Of a stretch of DNA of 51,482 bases, positions 21,886 to 31,784 are shown piece after piece (position 1 is the stretch's first letter; each line of letters opens with the position of its first letter). Source of the stretch: Sulfurivirga sp. GTDB lineage: Bacteria; Pseudomonadota; Gammaproteobacteria; Thiomicrospirales; Thiomicrospiraceae. Made by a program: the position numbers and the translations under genes. The notes under the pieces are model-generated. The model made no database searches, was not told where the DNA came from, and was given only the letters and a program-made list of their open reading frames with translations. The DNA lies in the NCBI RefSeq assembly GCF_015490265.1, contig NZ_WFYD01000011.1, positions 1-51,482 of the forward strand, written 5' to 3'.

Positions 21886-22464
21886 TCAGAGTCCCATCAG
21901 CTCGACCAGCTGCTTGAACTGTTTAAGTGCGCTCATATTAGCGCAGCCATCACGCACAATGAAAGGGGCGCCCTCCACACCGGTCGGCAGACTGGTGGAG
22001 AAATCTTCCAGCAGCGCGCGCTGTTCCGCGGCCGTCTCAGGCACCGTCACCGCCCAGCCAAGCGGCGCCCCGCTCAGGTGACGCCAGCGCCATTGCGCCT
22101 CCATTTCCGGACGATCGAACCAGGTGACCGGCCATTCGGCCAGCATATCCGGCAGGTCCACATGACTGGCCAGCCCAACCTGCTGGCCCCGTTCGGCGAG
22201 CGCATTCAACACACGCTCAAGCGCGGCCGTCGCCGGCGCAGCCAGCGGTTCACGCACGCCGAAACCGATCCAGCGCAGGGTATCGGCACTCTCGAGAAAC
22301 GCCTCCCATGCCGCTTCGTCCCATGTGCGCCACAGCGCATGGGGCACCAGCACGGCGGAAAACCAGTTGGCGTACCAGTCCAGCTGCCAGTCCTCGGGCA
22401 GATCTTCCGGAAAGGCATCGCCGCACGACCAGCCCATGGCGCCGACCTCGATATTCTCCAGCAT
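21886..22464 (-). CDS. Conserved hypothetical protein (possibly DUF72/YecE-like)
   Basis: IEVGAMGWSCGDAFPEDLPEDWQLDWYANWFSAVLVPHALW; GGAGAAAAGG RBS supports the ATG at 22464 rather than 22491. Confidence 0.7.
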   Translation of the reverse strand: MLENIEVGAMGWSCGDAFPEDLPEDWQLDWYANWFSAVLVPHALWRTWDEAAWEAFLESADTLRWIGFGVREPLAAPATAALERVLNALAERGQQVGLASHVDLPDMLAEWPVTWFDRPEMEAQWRWRHLSGAPLGWAVTVPETAAEQRALLEDFSTSLPTGVEGAPFIVRDGCANMSALKQFKQLVELMGL

Positions 22465-22524
22465 GACCTTTTCTCCCGCAGTGAGACGCATATAATAAAT
22501 GTTTTTTTACACCCATAAGCAAAC

Positions 22525-23517
22525 ATGATAAGCACACTCGCCCTGCCCGCACTGGGGCTGATCATCGGCCTCTGGCTGCTCATCAAAAGCGCCGACGCCT
22601 TCATCGAAGGTGCAGCAGCCGTCGCCGCCCACATGAACATCAGCCCACTGATCATCGGCGTGGTGGTCCTGGGCTTCGGCACCTCCATGCCGGAGATCAT
22701 CGTCTCCATCCTGGCCGCCCTGGATGGCGCGCCCGGGCTGGCGGTGGGCAACGCCATCGGCTCCAATATCGCAAACATCGGTCTTGTGCTGGGCGCCACC
22801 GCTCTGCTGGTACCGCTGGGCGTGCGCTCCAGCGTGTTGCGGCGGGAGCTGCCGCTGCTGATCGGCGTCACCGTCGCCGCCGGCTTGCTGTTTCTGGATG
22901 GCCGGCTGAGCCGTTTTGACGGGGTCATGCTGCTGGTCGCCTTCTTCGCCAGTATGGCGTGGATGATCCACATCAACCGGGCCGCACCCGCCTCCGATCC
23001 CCTGGAACAGGAGATGGAGCAGGAGCTGGCCACGCTGGAAAAGATGCCGTTGAAGAAGGCCTGGCTGATGACCCTCGGCGGCCTGATCGTGCTCATGCTG
23101 GCCGCCAAGCTCATGGTCTGGGGCGCGGTGGAGATCGCCCACCACTTCGGCGTGTCGGACGCCGTCATCGGTCTGACCATCATCGCCATCGGCACCAGCC
23201 TGCCGGAGCTGGCTGCCGGCATCACCGCCGCCCGCAAGGGGGAGGCGGACCTGGTGGTGGGCAATGTGGTCGGCTCCAACCTGTTCAACCTGCTCACCGT
23301 GGTGGCCATGCCGGCACTGATCGCCCCCGGTGCGCTGGATGCGGGCATCGTCACCCGTGACTACCCCATCATGCTGGCCTTCACCCTGCTGATGCTGCTG
23401 TTCGCCCTGCCGCTGTGGCGCGGGCCTGCTAGAATCTCTCGCATCGAGGGCAGCCTGCTGAGCGCAGGCTTTGCCGCCTATCTTGTTCTGCTGTACTTTT
23501 CCGGAGCCGCCACATGA
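22525..23517 (+). CDS. yrbG: Calcium/sodium antiporter, CaCA family (YrbG)
   Basis: Two repeats: VVVLGFGTSMPEIIVS...GNAIGSNIANIGLVLG and LTIIAIGTSLPELAAGITAARKGEADLVVGNVVGSNLFNLL. Confidence 0.96.
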   Translation: MISTLALPALGLIIGLWLLIKSADAFIEGAAAVAAHMNISPLIIGVVVLGFGTSMPEIIVSILAALDGAPGLAVGNAIGSNIANIGLVLGATALLVPLGVRSSVLRRELPLLIGVTVAAGLLFLDGRLSRFDGVMLLVAFFASMAWMIHINRAAPASDPLEQEMEQELATLEKMPLKKAWLMTLGGLIVLMLAAKLMVWGAVEIAHHFGVSDAVIGLTIIAIGTSLPELAAGITAARKGEADLVVGNVVGSNLFNLLTVVAMPALIAPGALDAGIVTRDYPIMLAFTLLMLLFALPLWRGPARISRIEGSLLSAGFAAYLVLLYFSGAAT

Positions 23518-24044
23518 GCCTGTCACCCCTTGAACGCCGTGCCGAGAAGATCCGCCTGCTGCTGCTGGATGTGGACGGCGTGCTGACCGACAACCGCCTG
23601 TTCTACGGCGACAACGGCATCGAATACAAGGCCTTCCATACCCGCGACGGCCACGGCATGGTGCTGCTGCAGCAGGCGGGTCTGGACATCGGTATCATCA
23701 CCGGCCGCACCTCCGAGGTGGTGACCCGCCGCATGGCCGACCTGAAGGTGAAATACGTCTATCAGGGTGTGCCGGACAAGCTGCCCACCTTCGAGGCGTT
23801 GATGAAAGAGTGCGGACTGACACCGGAACAGGTGGCCTACATGGGCGATGACATTCTGGACCTGCCCATCCTGCGCCGGGTGGGCCTGGCGGCCATGCCG
23901 GCCAATGGTGATCCCACCCTGCGCCACCATGTGCACTTTGTCAGCCAGCACCCCGGCGGTCAGGGCGCCGTGCGCGAGCTATGCGAGCTGATTCTCAAGG
24001 CACAGGGCCGCTGGGAAGAGATCATGGCCTTCTACCTGCGCTGA
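23514..24044 (+). CDS. kdsC: 3-deoxy-D-manno-octulosonate 8-phosphate phosphatase
   Basis: LLLLDVDGVLTDNRLFYGDNGIEYKAFHTRDGHGM. Confidence 0.97.
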   Translation: MSLSPLERRAEKIRLLLLDVDGVLTDNRLFYGDNGIEYKAFHTRDGHGMVLLQQAGLDIGIITGRTSEVVTRRMADLKVKYVYQGVPDKLPTFEALMKECGLTPEQVAYMGDDILDLPILRRVGLAAMPANGDPTLRHHVHFVSQHPGGQGAVRELCELILKAQGRWEEIMAFYLR

Positions 24045-24046
24045 CC

Positions 24047-24595
24047 ATGCCGCGCCGCCTGCTGACCGCCCTCGCGCTGATCGCCCTTGCTGGGGCGCTG
24101 ATCTATTACAACCACGCCAACCAGCCCGCCCCCCCCTCCTCGACCACCGCTTCAAAAACCACCCTGCCCGACTGGCAGGGTGAAAACGCCACTGTCTGGC
24201 AGGTCAGGGAGGGCCGAAGCGCCGCCCTCCATGCCCAACGGGTGGTGCATTTCCCGCGGAAACGCACCCTGCTGACAGTGCCGACTGGGCGCATCGACCA
24301 GCCCGACAATACCTACTGGTTCAGCGCCCGCAAGGGTGAACAGACTGGACCGGTCAATCAGCTGAGCGGCCAGGTGCGCGTGCTGCTTGAGCGTCAGACG
24401 GACCCCGCTCCGCTGCTGCTGACCACCGAGCAGCTGCGCTACCTGAGTGACGCCCGCCGCATGGAGAGCGACACGCTGGTTACAATACGCCAGAAGGACA
24501 ACTGGACGCGCGGCACCGGCATGACCCTGTGGCTGGACGCCGAGCGACTCGAACTGAAAAAAGATGTCACCAGCCATTATGTTCCGACGCCCTGA
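24047..24595 (+). CDS. lptC: LPS export ABC transporter periplasmic protein LptC
   Basis: N-terminal TM anchor and position between kdsC and lptA; LLTTEQLRYLSDARRMESDTLVTI. Confidence 0.88.
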   Translation: MPRRLLTALALIALAGALIYYNHANQPAPPSSTTASKTTLPDWQGENATVWQVREGRSAALHAQRVVHFPRKRTLLTVPTGRIDQPDNTYWFSARKGEQTGPVNQLSGQVRVLLERQTDPAPLLLTTEQLRYLSDARRMESDTLVTIRQKDNWTRGTGMTLWLDAERLELKKDVTSHYVPTP

Positions 24596-25085
24596 CCGCC
24601 TTCTGCTGCTGTTTCTGCTGCTGTCCGTCCCTTTCGCCCATGGGGCGGATGATCCTGACCGGACACAGCCCATCGAGATCCGCGCCGACAGCCTCAAGGC
24701 CAGTCAGAAGGAGGGCGTGGCCCACTATCTGGGCCATGTCATCATCACCCAGGGCAGGCTCACCATCACCGGCGACACGCTGACCGTCACCATAGTGGAT
24801 GGCAAAATCCGCAAGGCTGTCGTCATTGGCCAGCCGGCCCGCTTCAAGAAGTTCGATTACGAAAAAAAGCGCTGGATTCACGGGCATGCCCACACCATCA
24901 CCTACACCCTGAAGCCCGAACGCCAGCTGCGGCTTGAGAAGGCCGCCCACATCGAGAGCGAGACCGGTGAACAGCTCAATGGCGCGGTCATCCGCTACTG
25001 GCCGGACAGCCAGCGGCTCGAGGCCGACGGCGGCAAGGGTCGGGTGAAGCTGGTGCTGCCGCCACAGGCCGGGGAGACCCCCTGA
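24564..25085 (+). CDS. lptA: LPS transport periplasmic protein LptA
   Basis: [41 protein letters not shown]. Confidence 0.94.
   Translation: MSPAIMFRRPDRLLLLFLLLSVPFAHGADDPDRTQPIEIRADSLKASQKEGVAHYLGHVIITQGRLTITGDTLTVTIVDGKIRKAVVIGQPARFKKFDYEKKRWIHGHAHTITYTLKPERQLRLEKAAHIESETGEQLNGAVIRYWPDSQRLEADGGKGRVKLVLPPQAGETP
25071..25082 (+). repeat. Degenerate GGGGAGACCCC element, copy 5 (3' end of lptA)
   Basis: GGGGAGACCCCC immediately before the lptA TGA; lacks GT and the A-rich flank. Confidence 0.5.
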
Positions 25086-25086
25086 C

Positions 25087-25812
<726 letters not shown>

Positions 25813-25886
25813 GGTTGAATCTCCCCGCCCCCTCCTATACATTGAAACTGCAACACTCCGAAAAACATCAACACAAAGGAGCCATC

Positions 25887-26228
25887 ATGCAACTTGAAAT
25901 CACCGGTCATCACATCGAAATCACTGATGCGCTTCGTGACCACATCACCAAAAAGCTGGAAAAGATCAAGCACCATTTCGATCAGGTGCTCAATGTGCAT
26001 GTCGTGCTGACTTCGGAGCGCGCCTTCAAGATCGCGGAAGCCACCGTGCATGTGGCCGGCCATGACTTCTTCGCCAAGGACGAGAAGGATGACATGTACG
26101 CCGCCATCGACGGCATGATTCACAAACTGGACCGCCAGATCGTCAAGCACAAGGAAAAGATCCGCGGCCACAACAAGAAAAGCGGCGGCGTGAAAGGCAT
26201 GGAAGCAACTGAAGCGGAAGCCTCCTGA
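25887..26228 (+). CDS. hpf: Ribosome hibernation-promoting factor
   Basis: MQLEITGHHIEITDALRDHITKKLEKIKHHFDQVLNVHVVL; RBS AAGGAG upstream. Confidence 0.96.
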   Translation: MQLEITGHHIEITDALRDHITKKLEKIKHHFDQVLNVHVVLTSERAFKIAEATVHVAGHDFFAKDEKDDMYAAIDGMIHKLDRQIVKHKEKIRGHNKKSGGVKGMEATEAEAS

Positions 26229-26251
26229 CAGCCACTGGAACTGCCGGAACG

Positions 26252-26281
26252 AAAAAGCCCCGTCAACGACGGGGCTTTTTG
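26252..26281. terminator. Bidirectional intrinsic terminator between hpf and the fadL-like gene
   Basis: AAAAAGCCCCGTC-AAC-GACGGGGCTTTTT. Confidence 0.9.
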
Positions 26282-26301
26282 TTGAGAGAGGCTCTGGCTG
26301 A

Positions 26302-27549
26302 TCAGTAGTTCCACACCAACTGCAGCGAGAAGATGTCCACGCTGCTGTCGTAAGAACCGGTCAGATTGCCGATATAAGTGGTGCCATCCGCAGCATAGAC
26401 CTTTTCATCAATCGGGGTGATGTCGGTAAAGACATGGGTATAGGCCGCATCGACCTTGACAGTCGGGCTTACATCATAGCGCAGGCCCAGTGACAGCCAG
26501 CGGCGGTCATTATCGGGAATGCGCACCGTGCGGTAGGCGTCCCGCACCGGTGTCTGGTCATAGGCGACCCCGCCCCGCACCAGCCACTTGCCGTTCAGGC
26601 GGTAATTGGCGCCCAGCGCCAGCCGCCAGGTGTCATGCCAGTTTTCAGGGGTCAGCGCAATGGTTGAACCGCTGCTGTTGACCACACGCAATTCCTTGAA
26701 GCTGCTCCATCCTGTCCAAGTGGCACTGGCCAGCACACTCAGGTGATCACTGTAATCATGACGCCATGACAGATCCACGACAGCCGGCAGTGTGACCTTT
26801 GCAGAAGCACCCTGATTACTTAAAACAGCCCCCGTTGCCAGAACTGTCACCTTCGCCTCGCCCTGAGCCTTCTGATCCATGGTAGAACGATAGCTGACGC
26901 CAAGCACATCCTTGTCCGTCGGCTGCCATTGAACGCCCAGGTTATACCCCCACGCCCAGCTATCACCAGATAACTTGACTTCGGCATCCGATCCGGGAGT
27001 GACCAAAGCATTACGAGTCAATGTCACATCGAGATATTGCGCACTGATACCGGCGCCAAACGACCAGTTGCCCACCTTGCGCGCCACCGACGGATTGATA
27101 TTGATAGTTTTCAGATCAGATTTGACTCCGGCACCACGCCCCAGCCAATTACTGTCATAACGGGTTTCCAGGCCAAATGGAGTCACCACACTCAGACCCA
27201 GGTCATAGTCTCTCCAGCGCCCCTTCCAGAACAGATTGGGCACCACGGCGCTCTCCCCCCCATCCGAATCCGGGCCGGGCTGGAGGCCGGCAACTGTAGA
27301 GCCATCGTCCCTGAACTTGGCCCGCGGGTTGATGTAATGGGCGCCCACAATCACCTGATGGCCATCGATGGCGGTCAGACCGGCGGCGTTGTACCACTGC
27401 ACGGAGGCGTCGTCACTGGCCGCGCCCATGCCGGCAAAGGCACGCCCCTGCCCACTGCCACTCTGCTCGAACAGCTGAAAACCCGACGCCTGTGCCTGTG
27501 CGCTCAGTGCGGCGACCGCCATGGCCAGTGCGATTCTTTTCATCTTCAT
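26302..27549 (-). CDS. OmpP1/FadL/TodX family outer membrane transporter
   Basis: SGFQLFEQSGSGQGRAFAGMGAASDDASVQWYNAAGLTAIDG; signal peptide, C-terminal beta-strand ending LQLVWNY. Confidence 0.94.
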   Translation of the reverse strand: MKMKRIALAMAVAALSAQAQASGFQLFEQSGSGQGRAFAGMGAASDDASVQWYNAAGLTAIDGHQVIVGAHYINPRAKFRDDGSTVAGLQPGPDSDGGESAVVPNLFWKGRWRDYDLGLSVVTPFGLETRYDSNWLGRGAGVKSDLKTININPSVARKVGNWSFGAGISAQYLDVTLTRNALVTPGSDAEVKLSGDSWAWGYNLGVQWQPTDKDVLGVSYRSTMDQKAQGEAKVTVLATGAVLSNQGASAKVTLPAVVDLSWRHDYSDHLSVLASATWTGWSSFKELRVVNSSGSTIALTPENWHDTWRLALGANYRLNGKWLVRGGVAYDQTPVRDAYRTVRIPDNDRRWLSLGLRYDVSPTVKVDAAYTHVFTDITPIDEKVYAADGTTYIGNLTGSYDSSVDIFSLQLVWNY

Positions 27550-27685
27550 TTCGACCTCCATGCGTGATTGCAGTATGCGTAAAACTGCAGCAAATGCTAT
27601 CACATGCGCGCGTACCGTCGCATAAGGATGCAAACGGAAGCAATCAGCATCGTTTATGGAAGTAACGGAATAGTGCGGGGGAAGA

Positions 27686-27762
27686 TGGGGTGGGTGACGG
27701 GACTCGAACCCGCGACGACAGGGATCACAACCCTGGGCTCTACCAACTGAGCTACACCCACC
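27686..27762 (-). tRNA. tRNA-His (GTG)
   Basis: (G)GTGGGTGTAGCTCAGTTGGTAGAGCCCAGGGTTGTGATCCCTGTCGTCGCGGGTTCGAGTCCCGTCACCCACCCCA. Confidence 0.96.
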
Positions 27763-27793
27763 ATAGTGTGGTGGAACACCCGGCGGCCTTGGA

Positions 27794-27870
27794 TGGCACG
27801 CCCGGCAGGACTCGAACCTGCAGCCTACGGCTTAGAAGGCCGTTGCTCTATCCAGTTGAGCTACGGGCGC
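27794..27870 (-). tRNA. tRNA-Arg (TCT)
   Basis: GCGCCCGTAGCTCAACTGGATAGAGCAACGGCCTTCTAAGCCGTAGGCTGCAGGTTCGAGTCCTGCCGGGCGTGCCA. Confidence 0.96.
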
Positions 27871-27928
27871 TCATTCGAGACCCTTCGGCACGAAAGGCAT
27901 GGGTTCCCGGGACGCAGCCCGGGGTGTC

Positions 27929-28005
27929 TGGTCGGAGTGGCGGGATTTGAACCCACGACCCCCAGTACCCAAAACTGGTGCGCTACCAGGCTGCGCTACA
28001 CTCCG
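27929..28005 (-). tRNA. tRNA-Pro (TGG)
   Basis: CGGAGTGTAGCGCAGCCTGGTAGCGCACCAGTTTTGGGTACTGGGGGTCGTGGGTTCAAATCCCGCCACTCCGACCA. Confidence 0.96.
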
Positions 28006-28044
28006 AAAATGTGGCGCGTATTGTAGGAAGCGCCCCTGCGGGTG

Positions 28045-28608
28045 TCAAGCTTGCTCCGCCGGTTTTTTGGCGTGCTTCGGACGGAAGGCCTTGATGAAAT
28101 CCTCGTTGGTTTCCAGATACGGCCCTTCTATCAGGTCGATGCAGTAGGGCACGGCGGGAAAGACCGCCTCCAGACACTCGGCGATGGCCGAGGGCTTGCC
28201 CGGCAGGTTGATGATCAGGCTGCTGCCGCGCACGCCGGCGATCTGGCGGGACAGAATGGCGGTGGGCACATACTGCAGCGAGACGGCGCGCATCTGCTCG
28301 GCAAAGCCGTCGAGAATCTTGTCGCACACCGCCTCGGTGGCCTCCGGCGTCACATCCCGCCTGGCCGGGCCGGTGCCGCCGGTGGTGAGGATCAGGCAGC
28401 AGCCCGCCTCATCCGCCAGCTCCTTCAGGGTGGCCTCGATGACCGGCTGTTCGTCCGGAATCAGCCGCGCCACCGGCTCCCACGGTGTCTTCAGCGCCTT
28501 GCCGATCCAGTCCTGCATGGCCGGCCCACCCTTGTCCTCATACACGCCCTGACTGGCGCGGTCCGAGACTGTCACAAACCCGATCCTGACCTTGTTTTTC
28601 ATAAGCAA
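28045..28608 (-). CDS. mogA: Molybdopterin adenylyltransferase
   Basis: KVRIGFVTVSDRASQGVYEDKGGPAMQDWIGKAL..., LTTGGTGPARRDVTPEAT. Confidence 0.94.
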   Translation of the reverse strand: MLMKNKVRIGFVTVSDRASQGVYEDKGGPAMQDWIGKALKTPWEPVARLIPDEQPVIEATLKELADEAGCCLILTTGGTGPARRDVTPEATEAVCDKILDGFAEQMRAVSLQYVPTAILSRQIAGVRGSSLIINLPGKPSAIAECLEAVFPAVPYCIDLIEGPYLETNEDFIKAFRPKHAKKPAEQA

Positions 28609-28670
28609 ACCTTGAAAATGACCCGTTCAACCGCCATATGATAGCGTCAAACCGAATTTTCAGGAGTGCC

Positions 28671-31160
28671 ATGAGCGAGGAACAGGTAAAAACAGGGGAG
28701 ACCCCGTCTGCGGAGGAACCGAAAGAGGCGGAGCTGGTCGAGGAGAACACGCCGCCTGCGAAAGCGGACGCCCAGCTGCCGCGCACACTCTACCTGCTGC
28801 CCATCAAGGACCGGCCCTTCTTTCCCGGTCAGACCCTGCCTGTGGTACTCAACAAGGACGCCTGGCTCGAAACGCTCGAAGCGGTGGCGGAGGCCAAGCA
28901 GAACGTCATCGGCGTGGTGTTCACCACCGCCGAGGACAACCAGCGCGCCAGGCCGGAGGAGCTGGCCCGCATCGGCACGGTGGTGCGCATCCATGACCTG
29001 AAGGTGAAGGACGACTACATCCAGCTCATCGCCGAGGGGCTGCGCCGCTTCCGCATCGACCATCTGGTGTCCGAACAGCCGCCCTACAGAGCGGTGGTGG
29101 ACTACCCGGAGGATGTTCACGACGCCTCCGAAACCGAGCTGAAAGCCTACGGGCTGGCGCTGATGAACGCCTTCCGGGAGCTGCTGCCGCTCAACCCGCT
29201 CTACAGTGAGGAGCTGCGCTATTTCCTCAACCGCTTCGGCCCCTCCAACCACGCCCAGCTGGCGGATTTCGCCGCCACGCTCACCACCGCCGAGGGCGAG
29301 AAGCTGCAGGAGGTGCTGGAGACGCTCAATCTGAGCGAGCGGCTGGAGAAGGCGCTCAAGCTGATCAAGGACGAGATCGAGATCTCCCGCATCCAGACCA
29401 ACATCCGCGAACGGGTGGAGGAAAACCTCTCCCAGCATCAGCGGGAGTTCTTCCTCAAGCAGCAGCTCAAGGAGATCCAGAAGGAGCTGGGCATCGTCAA
29501 GGACGACCGCACCGCGGATGTGGATCTGTTCCGCGAGCGCATCGAAAAGCTGCAGTTGACGGAAGAGGCGCGCGCCAAGGCGGAAGAGGAACTGGACAAA
29601 CTCAGCGTGCTCGATCCCCACTCGCCGGAATACGCGGTGTCGCGCAACTGGCTCGACTGGCTCACCCAGCTGCCATGGGGGGTGCACAGCGAGGACCGGC
29701 TTGATCTCGACCACGCCCGCAAGGTGCTCGACAGGCGTCACGACGGGCTGGAGGACGTCAAGGAACGCATTCTGGAGTTCATCGCCGTCGGCAAGCTCAA
29801 GGGCGAGGTTTCCGGCGCCATCATTCTGCTGGTGGGCCCGCCGGGCGTGGGCAAGACCTCCATCGGCAAATCCATCGCCGAGGCGCTTGGACGCAAGTTC
29901 TACCGCTTCAGCGTCGGCGGCATGCGCGACGAGGCGGAGATCAAGGGGCACCGGCGCACCTACATCGGCGCCATGCCGGGCAAGTTCATCCAGGCGCTCA
30001 AGACCGTCGGCACCGCCAATCCGGTCATCATGCTGGATGAGATCGACAAGATCGGCGCCAGCTATCAGGGCGACCCGGCCTCGGCCCTGCTGGAAGCCCT
30101 GGACCCGGAGCAGAACAGCGAGTTCCTCGATCACTATCTGGACGTGCGCTTCGACCTGTCCAACGTGCTGTTCGTGTGCACCGCCAACCAGCTGGACACC
30201 ATCCCCGGCCCCCTGCTGGACCGCATGGAAGTGATCCGCCTGTCCGGCTACATCACCGAAGAGAAGGTGGCCATCGCCAGGCACCATCTGTGGCCGCGCC
30301 TGCTGGAAGAAGCGGGGCTGAAGCGCAGCCAGCTGCGCATCACCGAAGCGGCCATCCGCCATGTGATCGAGGGCTACGCCCGCGAGGCCGGCGTGCGCTC
30401 CCTGCAGAAGCAACTGGGCAAGATCGTGCGCAAGGCGGCCATGAAACTGGTCACCGGCGAGGCGGACAGTCTCACCATCCACGTGAGCGACCTGCCCGAC
30501 TATCTGGGCCAGCCCCGCTTCCATGCGGAAAAGCATCCGCGACTGATCGGCACCGTGGTGGGGCTGGCCTGGACCGCCATGGGCGGCGCCACCCTGACGG
30601 TGGAGGCCACCCGCGTGCACACCCTCAACCGCGGCTTCAAGCTCTCCGGCCAGCTGGGCGAGGTGATGCAGGAGTCGGCGAACATCGCCTACAGCTACAT
30701 CAGCTCGCACCTGCAGAGCTACAAGGCGGATCCGGAGTTCTTCGACCGCGCCTTCGTGCACCTGCACGTGCCCGACGGCGCCACGCCCAAGGACGGCCCC
30801 AGCGCCGGCATCACCATGGCCACCGCCCTGCTCTCCCTGGCGCGGGGCGAGCCGGTGCGCCAGCCGCTGGCCATGACCGGCGAGCTCAGCCTCACCGGAC
30901 AGGTGCTGCCGGTGGGCGGCATCCGCGAAAAGGTCATCGCCGCCCGCCGGGCCGGCATTCACACGCTGGTGCTGCCGGAGGACAACCGCAAGGACTTCGA
31001 GGAACTGCCGAACTATCTGAAGGAAGGGCTGGAGGTGCATTTCGCCCGCCACTATGACGAAGTGGCACGGCTGGCCTTCAACATCCGCAGCAAGTCCCCC
31101 GCCCTCAAGGCGTGGCTGGAGCGGGAGGCCGCGCAGGCGGCCGAAGGGTGCAAAAGCTGA
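28671..31160 (+). CDS. lon: ATP-dependent protease Lon
   Basis: [68 protein letters not shown] catalytic Ser region; start [13 protein letters not shown] at 28671. Confidence 0.98.
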   Translation: MSEEQVKTGETPSAEEPKEAELVEENTPPAKADAQLPRTLYLLPIKDRPFFPGQTLPVVLNKDAWLETLEAVAEAKQNVIGVVFTTAEDNQRARPEELARIGTVVRIHDLKVKDDYIQLIAEGLRRFRIDHLVSEQPPYRAVVDYPEDVHDASETELKAYGLALMNAFRELLPLNPLYSEELRYFLNRFGPSNHAQLADFAATLTTAEGEKLQEVLETLNLSERLEKALKLIKDEIEISRIQTNIRERVEENLSQHQREFFLKQQLKEIQKELGIVKDDRTADVDLFRERIEKLQLTEEARAKAEEELDKLSVLDPHSPEYAVSRNWLDWLTQLPWGVHSEDRLDLDHARKVLDRRHDGLEDVKERILEFIAVGKLKGEVSGAIILLVGPPGVGKTSIGKSIAEALGRKFYRFSVGGMRDEAEIKGHRRTYIGAMPGKFIQALKTVGTANPVIMLDEIDKIGASYQGDPASALLEALDPEQNSEFLDHYLDVRFDLSNVLFVCTANQLDTIPGPLLDRMEVIRLSGYITEEKVAIARHHLWPRLLEEAGLKRSQLRITEAAIRHVIEGYAREAGVRSLQKQLGKIVRKAAMKLVTGEADSLTIHVSDLPDYLGQPRFHAEKHPRLIGTVVGLAWTAMGGATLTVEATRVHTLNRGFKLSGQLGEVMQESANIAYSYISSHLQSYKADPEFFDRAFVHLHVPDGATPKDGPSAGITMATALLSLARGEPVRQPLAMTGELSLTGQVLPVGGIREKVIAARRAGIHTLVLPEDNRKDFEELPNYLKEGLEVHFARHYDEVARLAFNIRSKSPALKAWLEREAAQAAEGCKS
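28695..28708 (+). repeat. GGGGAGACCCCGT palindromic element, copy 6 (inside the lon 5' coding region)
   Basis: GTAAAAACAGGGGAGACCCCGTC; encodes KTGETPS near the Lon N-terminus. Confidence 0.88.
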
Positions 31161-31168
31161 CATTCCGC

Positions 31169-31197
31169 TTGACGCGCCCCGGTCGGTTCTATAGAAT
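31169..31197 (+). promoter_or_regulatory. Sigma70-type promoter for the tRNA-Leu/tRNA-Val transcript
   Basis: TTGACG, 17-bp spacer, TAGAAT; 14 nt before the tRNA-Leu 5' end. Confidence 0.7.
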
Positions 31198-31211
31198 TCC
31201 GCCTCTGTCAG

Positions 31212-31298
31212 GCCAGCGTGGCGGAACTGGTAGACGCGACGGATTCAAAATCCGTTGGGGTAAAACCCGTGTCGGTTCGAGTCCGACCGCTGGTACCA
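31212..31298 (+). tRNA. tRNA-Leu (CAA)
   Basis: GCCAGCGTGGCGGAACTGGTAGACGCGACGGATTCAAAATCCGTTGGGGTAAAACCCGTGTCGGTTCGAGTCCGACCGCTGGTACCA; long variable arm. Confidence 0.96.
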
Positions 31299-31326
31299 AT
31301 CGAAGCCACTATCGGCATCACATCGT

Positions 31327-31403
31327 AGGCGCGTAGCTCAGCTGGTTAGAGCACCACCTTGACATGGTGGGGGTCGCTGGTTCGACTCCAGTCGCGCCTA
31401 CCA
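31327..31403 (+). tRNA. tRNA-Val (GAC)
   Basis: AGGCGCGTAGCTCAGCTGGTTAGAGCACCACCTTGACATGGTGGGGGTCGCTGGTTCGACTCCAGTCGCGCCTACCA. Confidence 0.97.
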
Positions 31404-31441
31404 CTTCTCTCCCTAGTTTTCTCCTGAAAAGCTTCCACGCA

Positions 31442-31455
31442 ACGGGGTCTCCCCT
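31442..31455 (-). repeat. GGGGAGACCCCGT palindromic element, copy 7 (inverted orientation)
   Basis: ACGGGGTCTCCCCTGATTTTGCAG on +; second inverted repeat ATTGCC/GGCAAT at 31466-31490. Confidence 0.9.
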
Positions 31456-31553
31456 GATTTTGCAGATTGCCATTTTTCCACGCCGGCAATGCGGTAAAAA
31501 AATGCCTGCAAATCCAACACCTGCCGCCTTTTTCAAGACAGAAACCGCTTTTT

Positions 31554-31568
31554 GACGGGGTCTCCCCC
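31554..31568 (-). repeat. GGGGAGACCCCGT palindromic element, copy 8 (inverted orientation)
   Basis: GACGGGGTCTCCCCCGATCTTGCAG on +; second inverted repeat GCGCGG/CCGCGC at 31585-31605. Confidence 0.9.
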
Positions 31569-31657
31569 GATCTTGCAGAATGCCGCGCGGAGCGCACCGC
31601 CGCGCAGGCCGAAAGACCATGGAAAACCACCCTTTTCCACCTTGAGACCGACCTGAA

Positions 31658-31671
31658 ACGGGGTCTCCCCC
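31658..31671 (-). repeat. GGGGAGACCCCGT palindromic element, copy 9 (inverted orientation)
   Basis: ACGGGGTCTCCCCCATTTTTACAG on +. Confidence 0.9.
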
Positions 31672-31732
31672 ATTTTTACAGCGTCTATTGCTCCCCGCGC
31701 CGGCAGGTGGTCATTTTTCCCGGCTCTGGAAT

Positions 31733-31758
31733 CAAAAAAGGGGCCCGAAGGCCCCTGA
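31733..31758 (-). terminator. Intrinsic terminator of the metal-efflux operon
   Basis: Minus strand AGGGGCC-TTCG-GGCCCCTTTTTTG. Confidence 0.85.
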
Positions 31759-31784
31759 AACCGCTCCACAAGCAGGAGGATGGG

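Noticed and set aside
27686-28005. tRNA-His/Arg/Pro cluster as an integration hotspot for a mobile element
   Set aside because: No integrase, direct repeat of a tRNA 3' end or atypical gene content on either side; mogA and the fadL-like gene look native.
28647-31163. 838-aa open frame antisense to lon
   Set aside because: Antisense of a highly conserved Lon protease; no recognisable domains.
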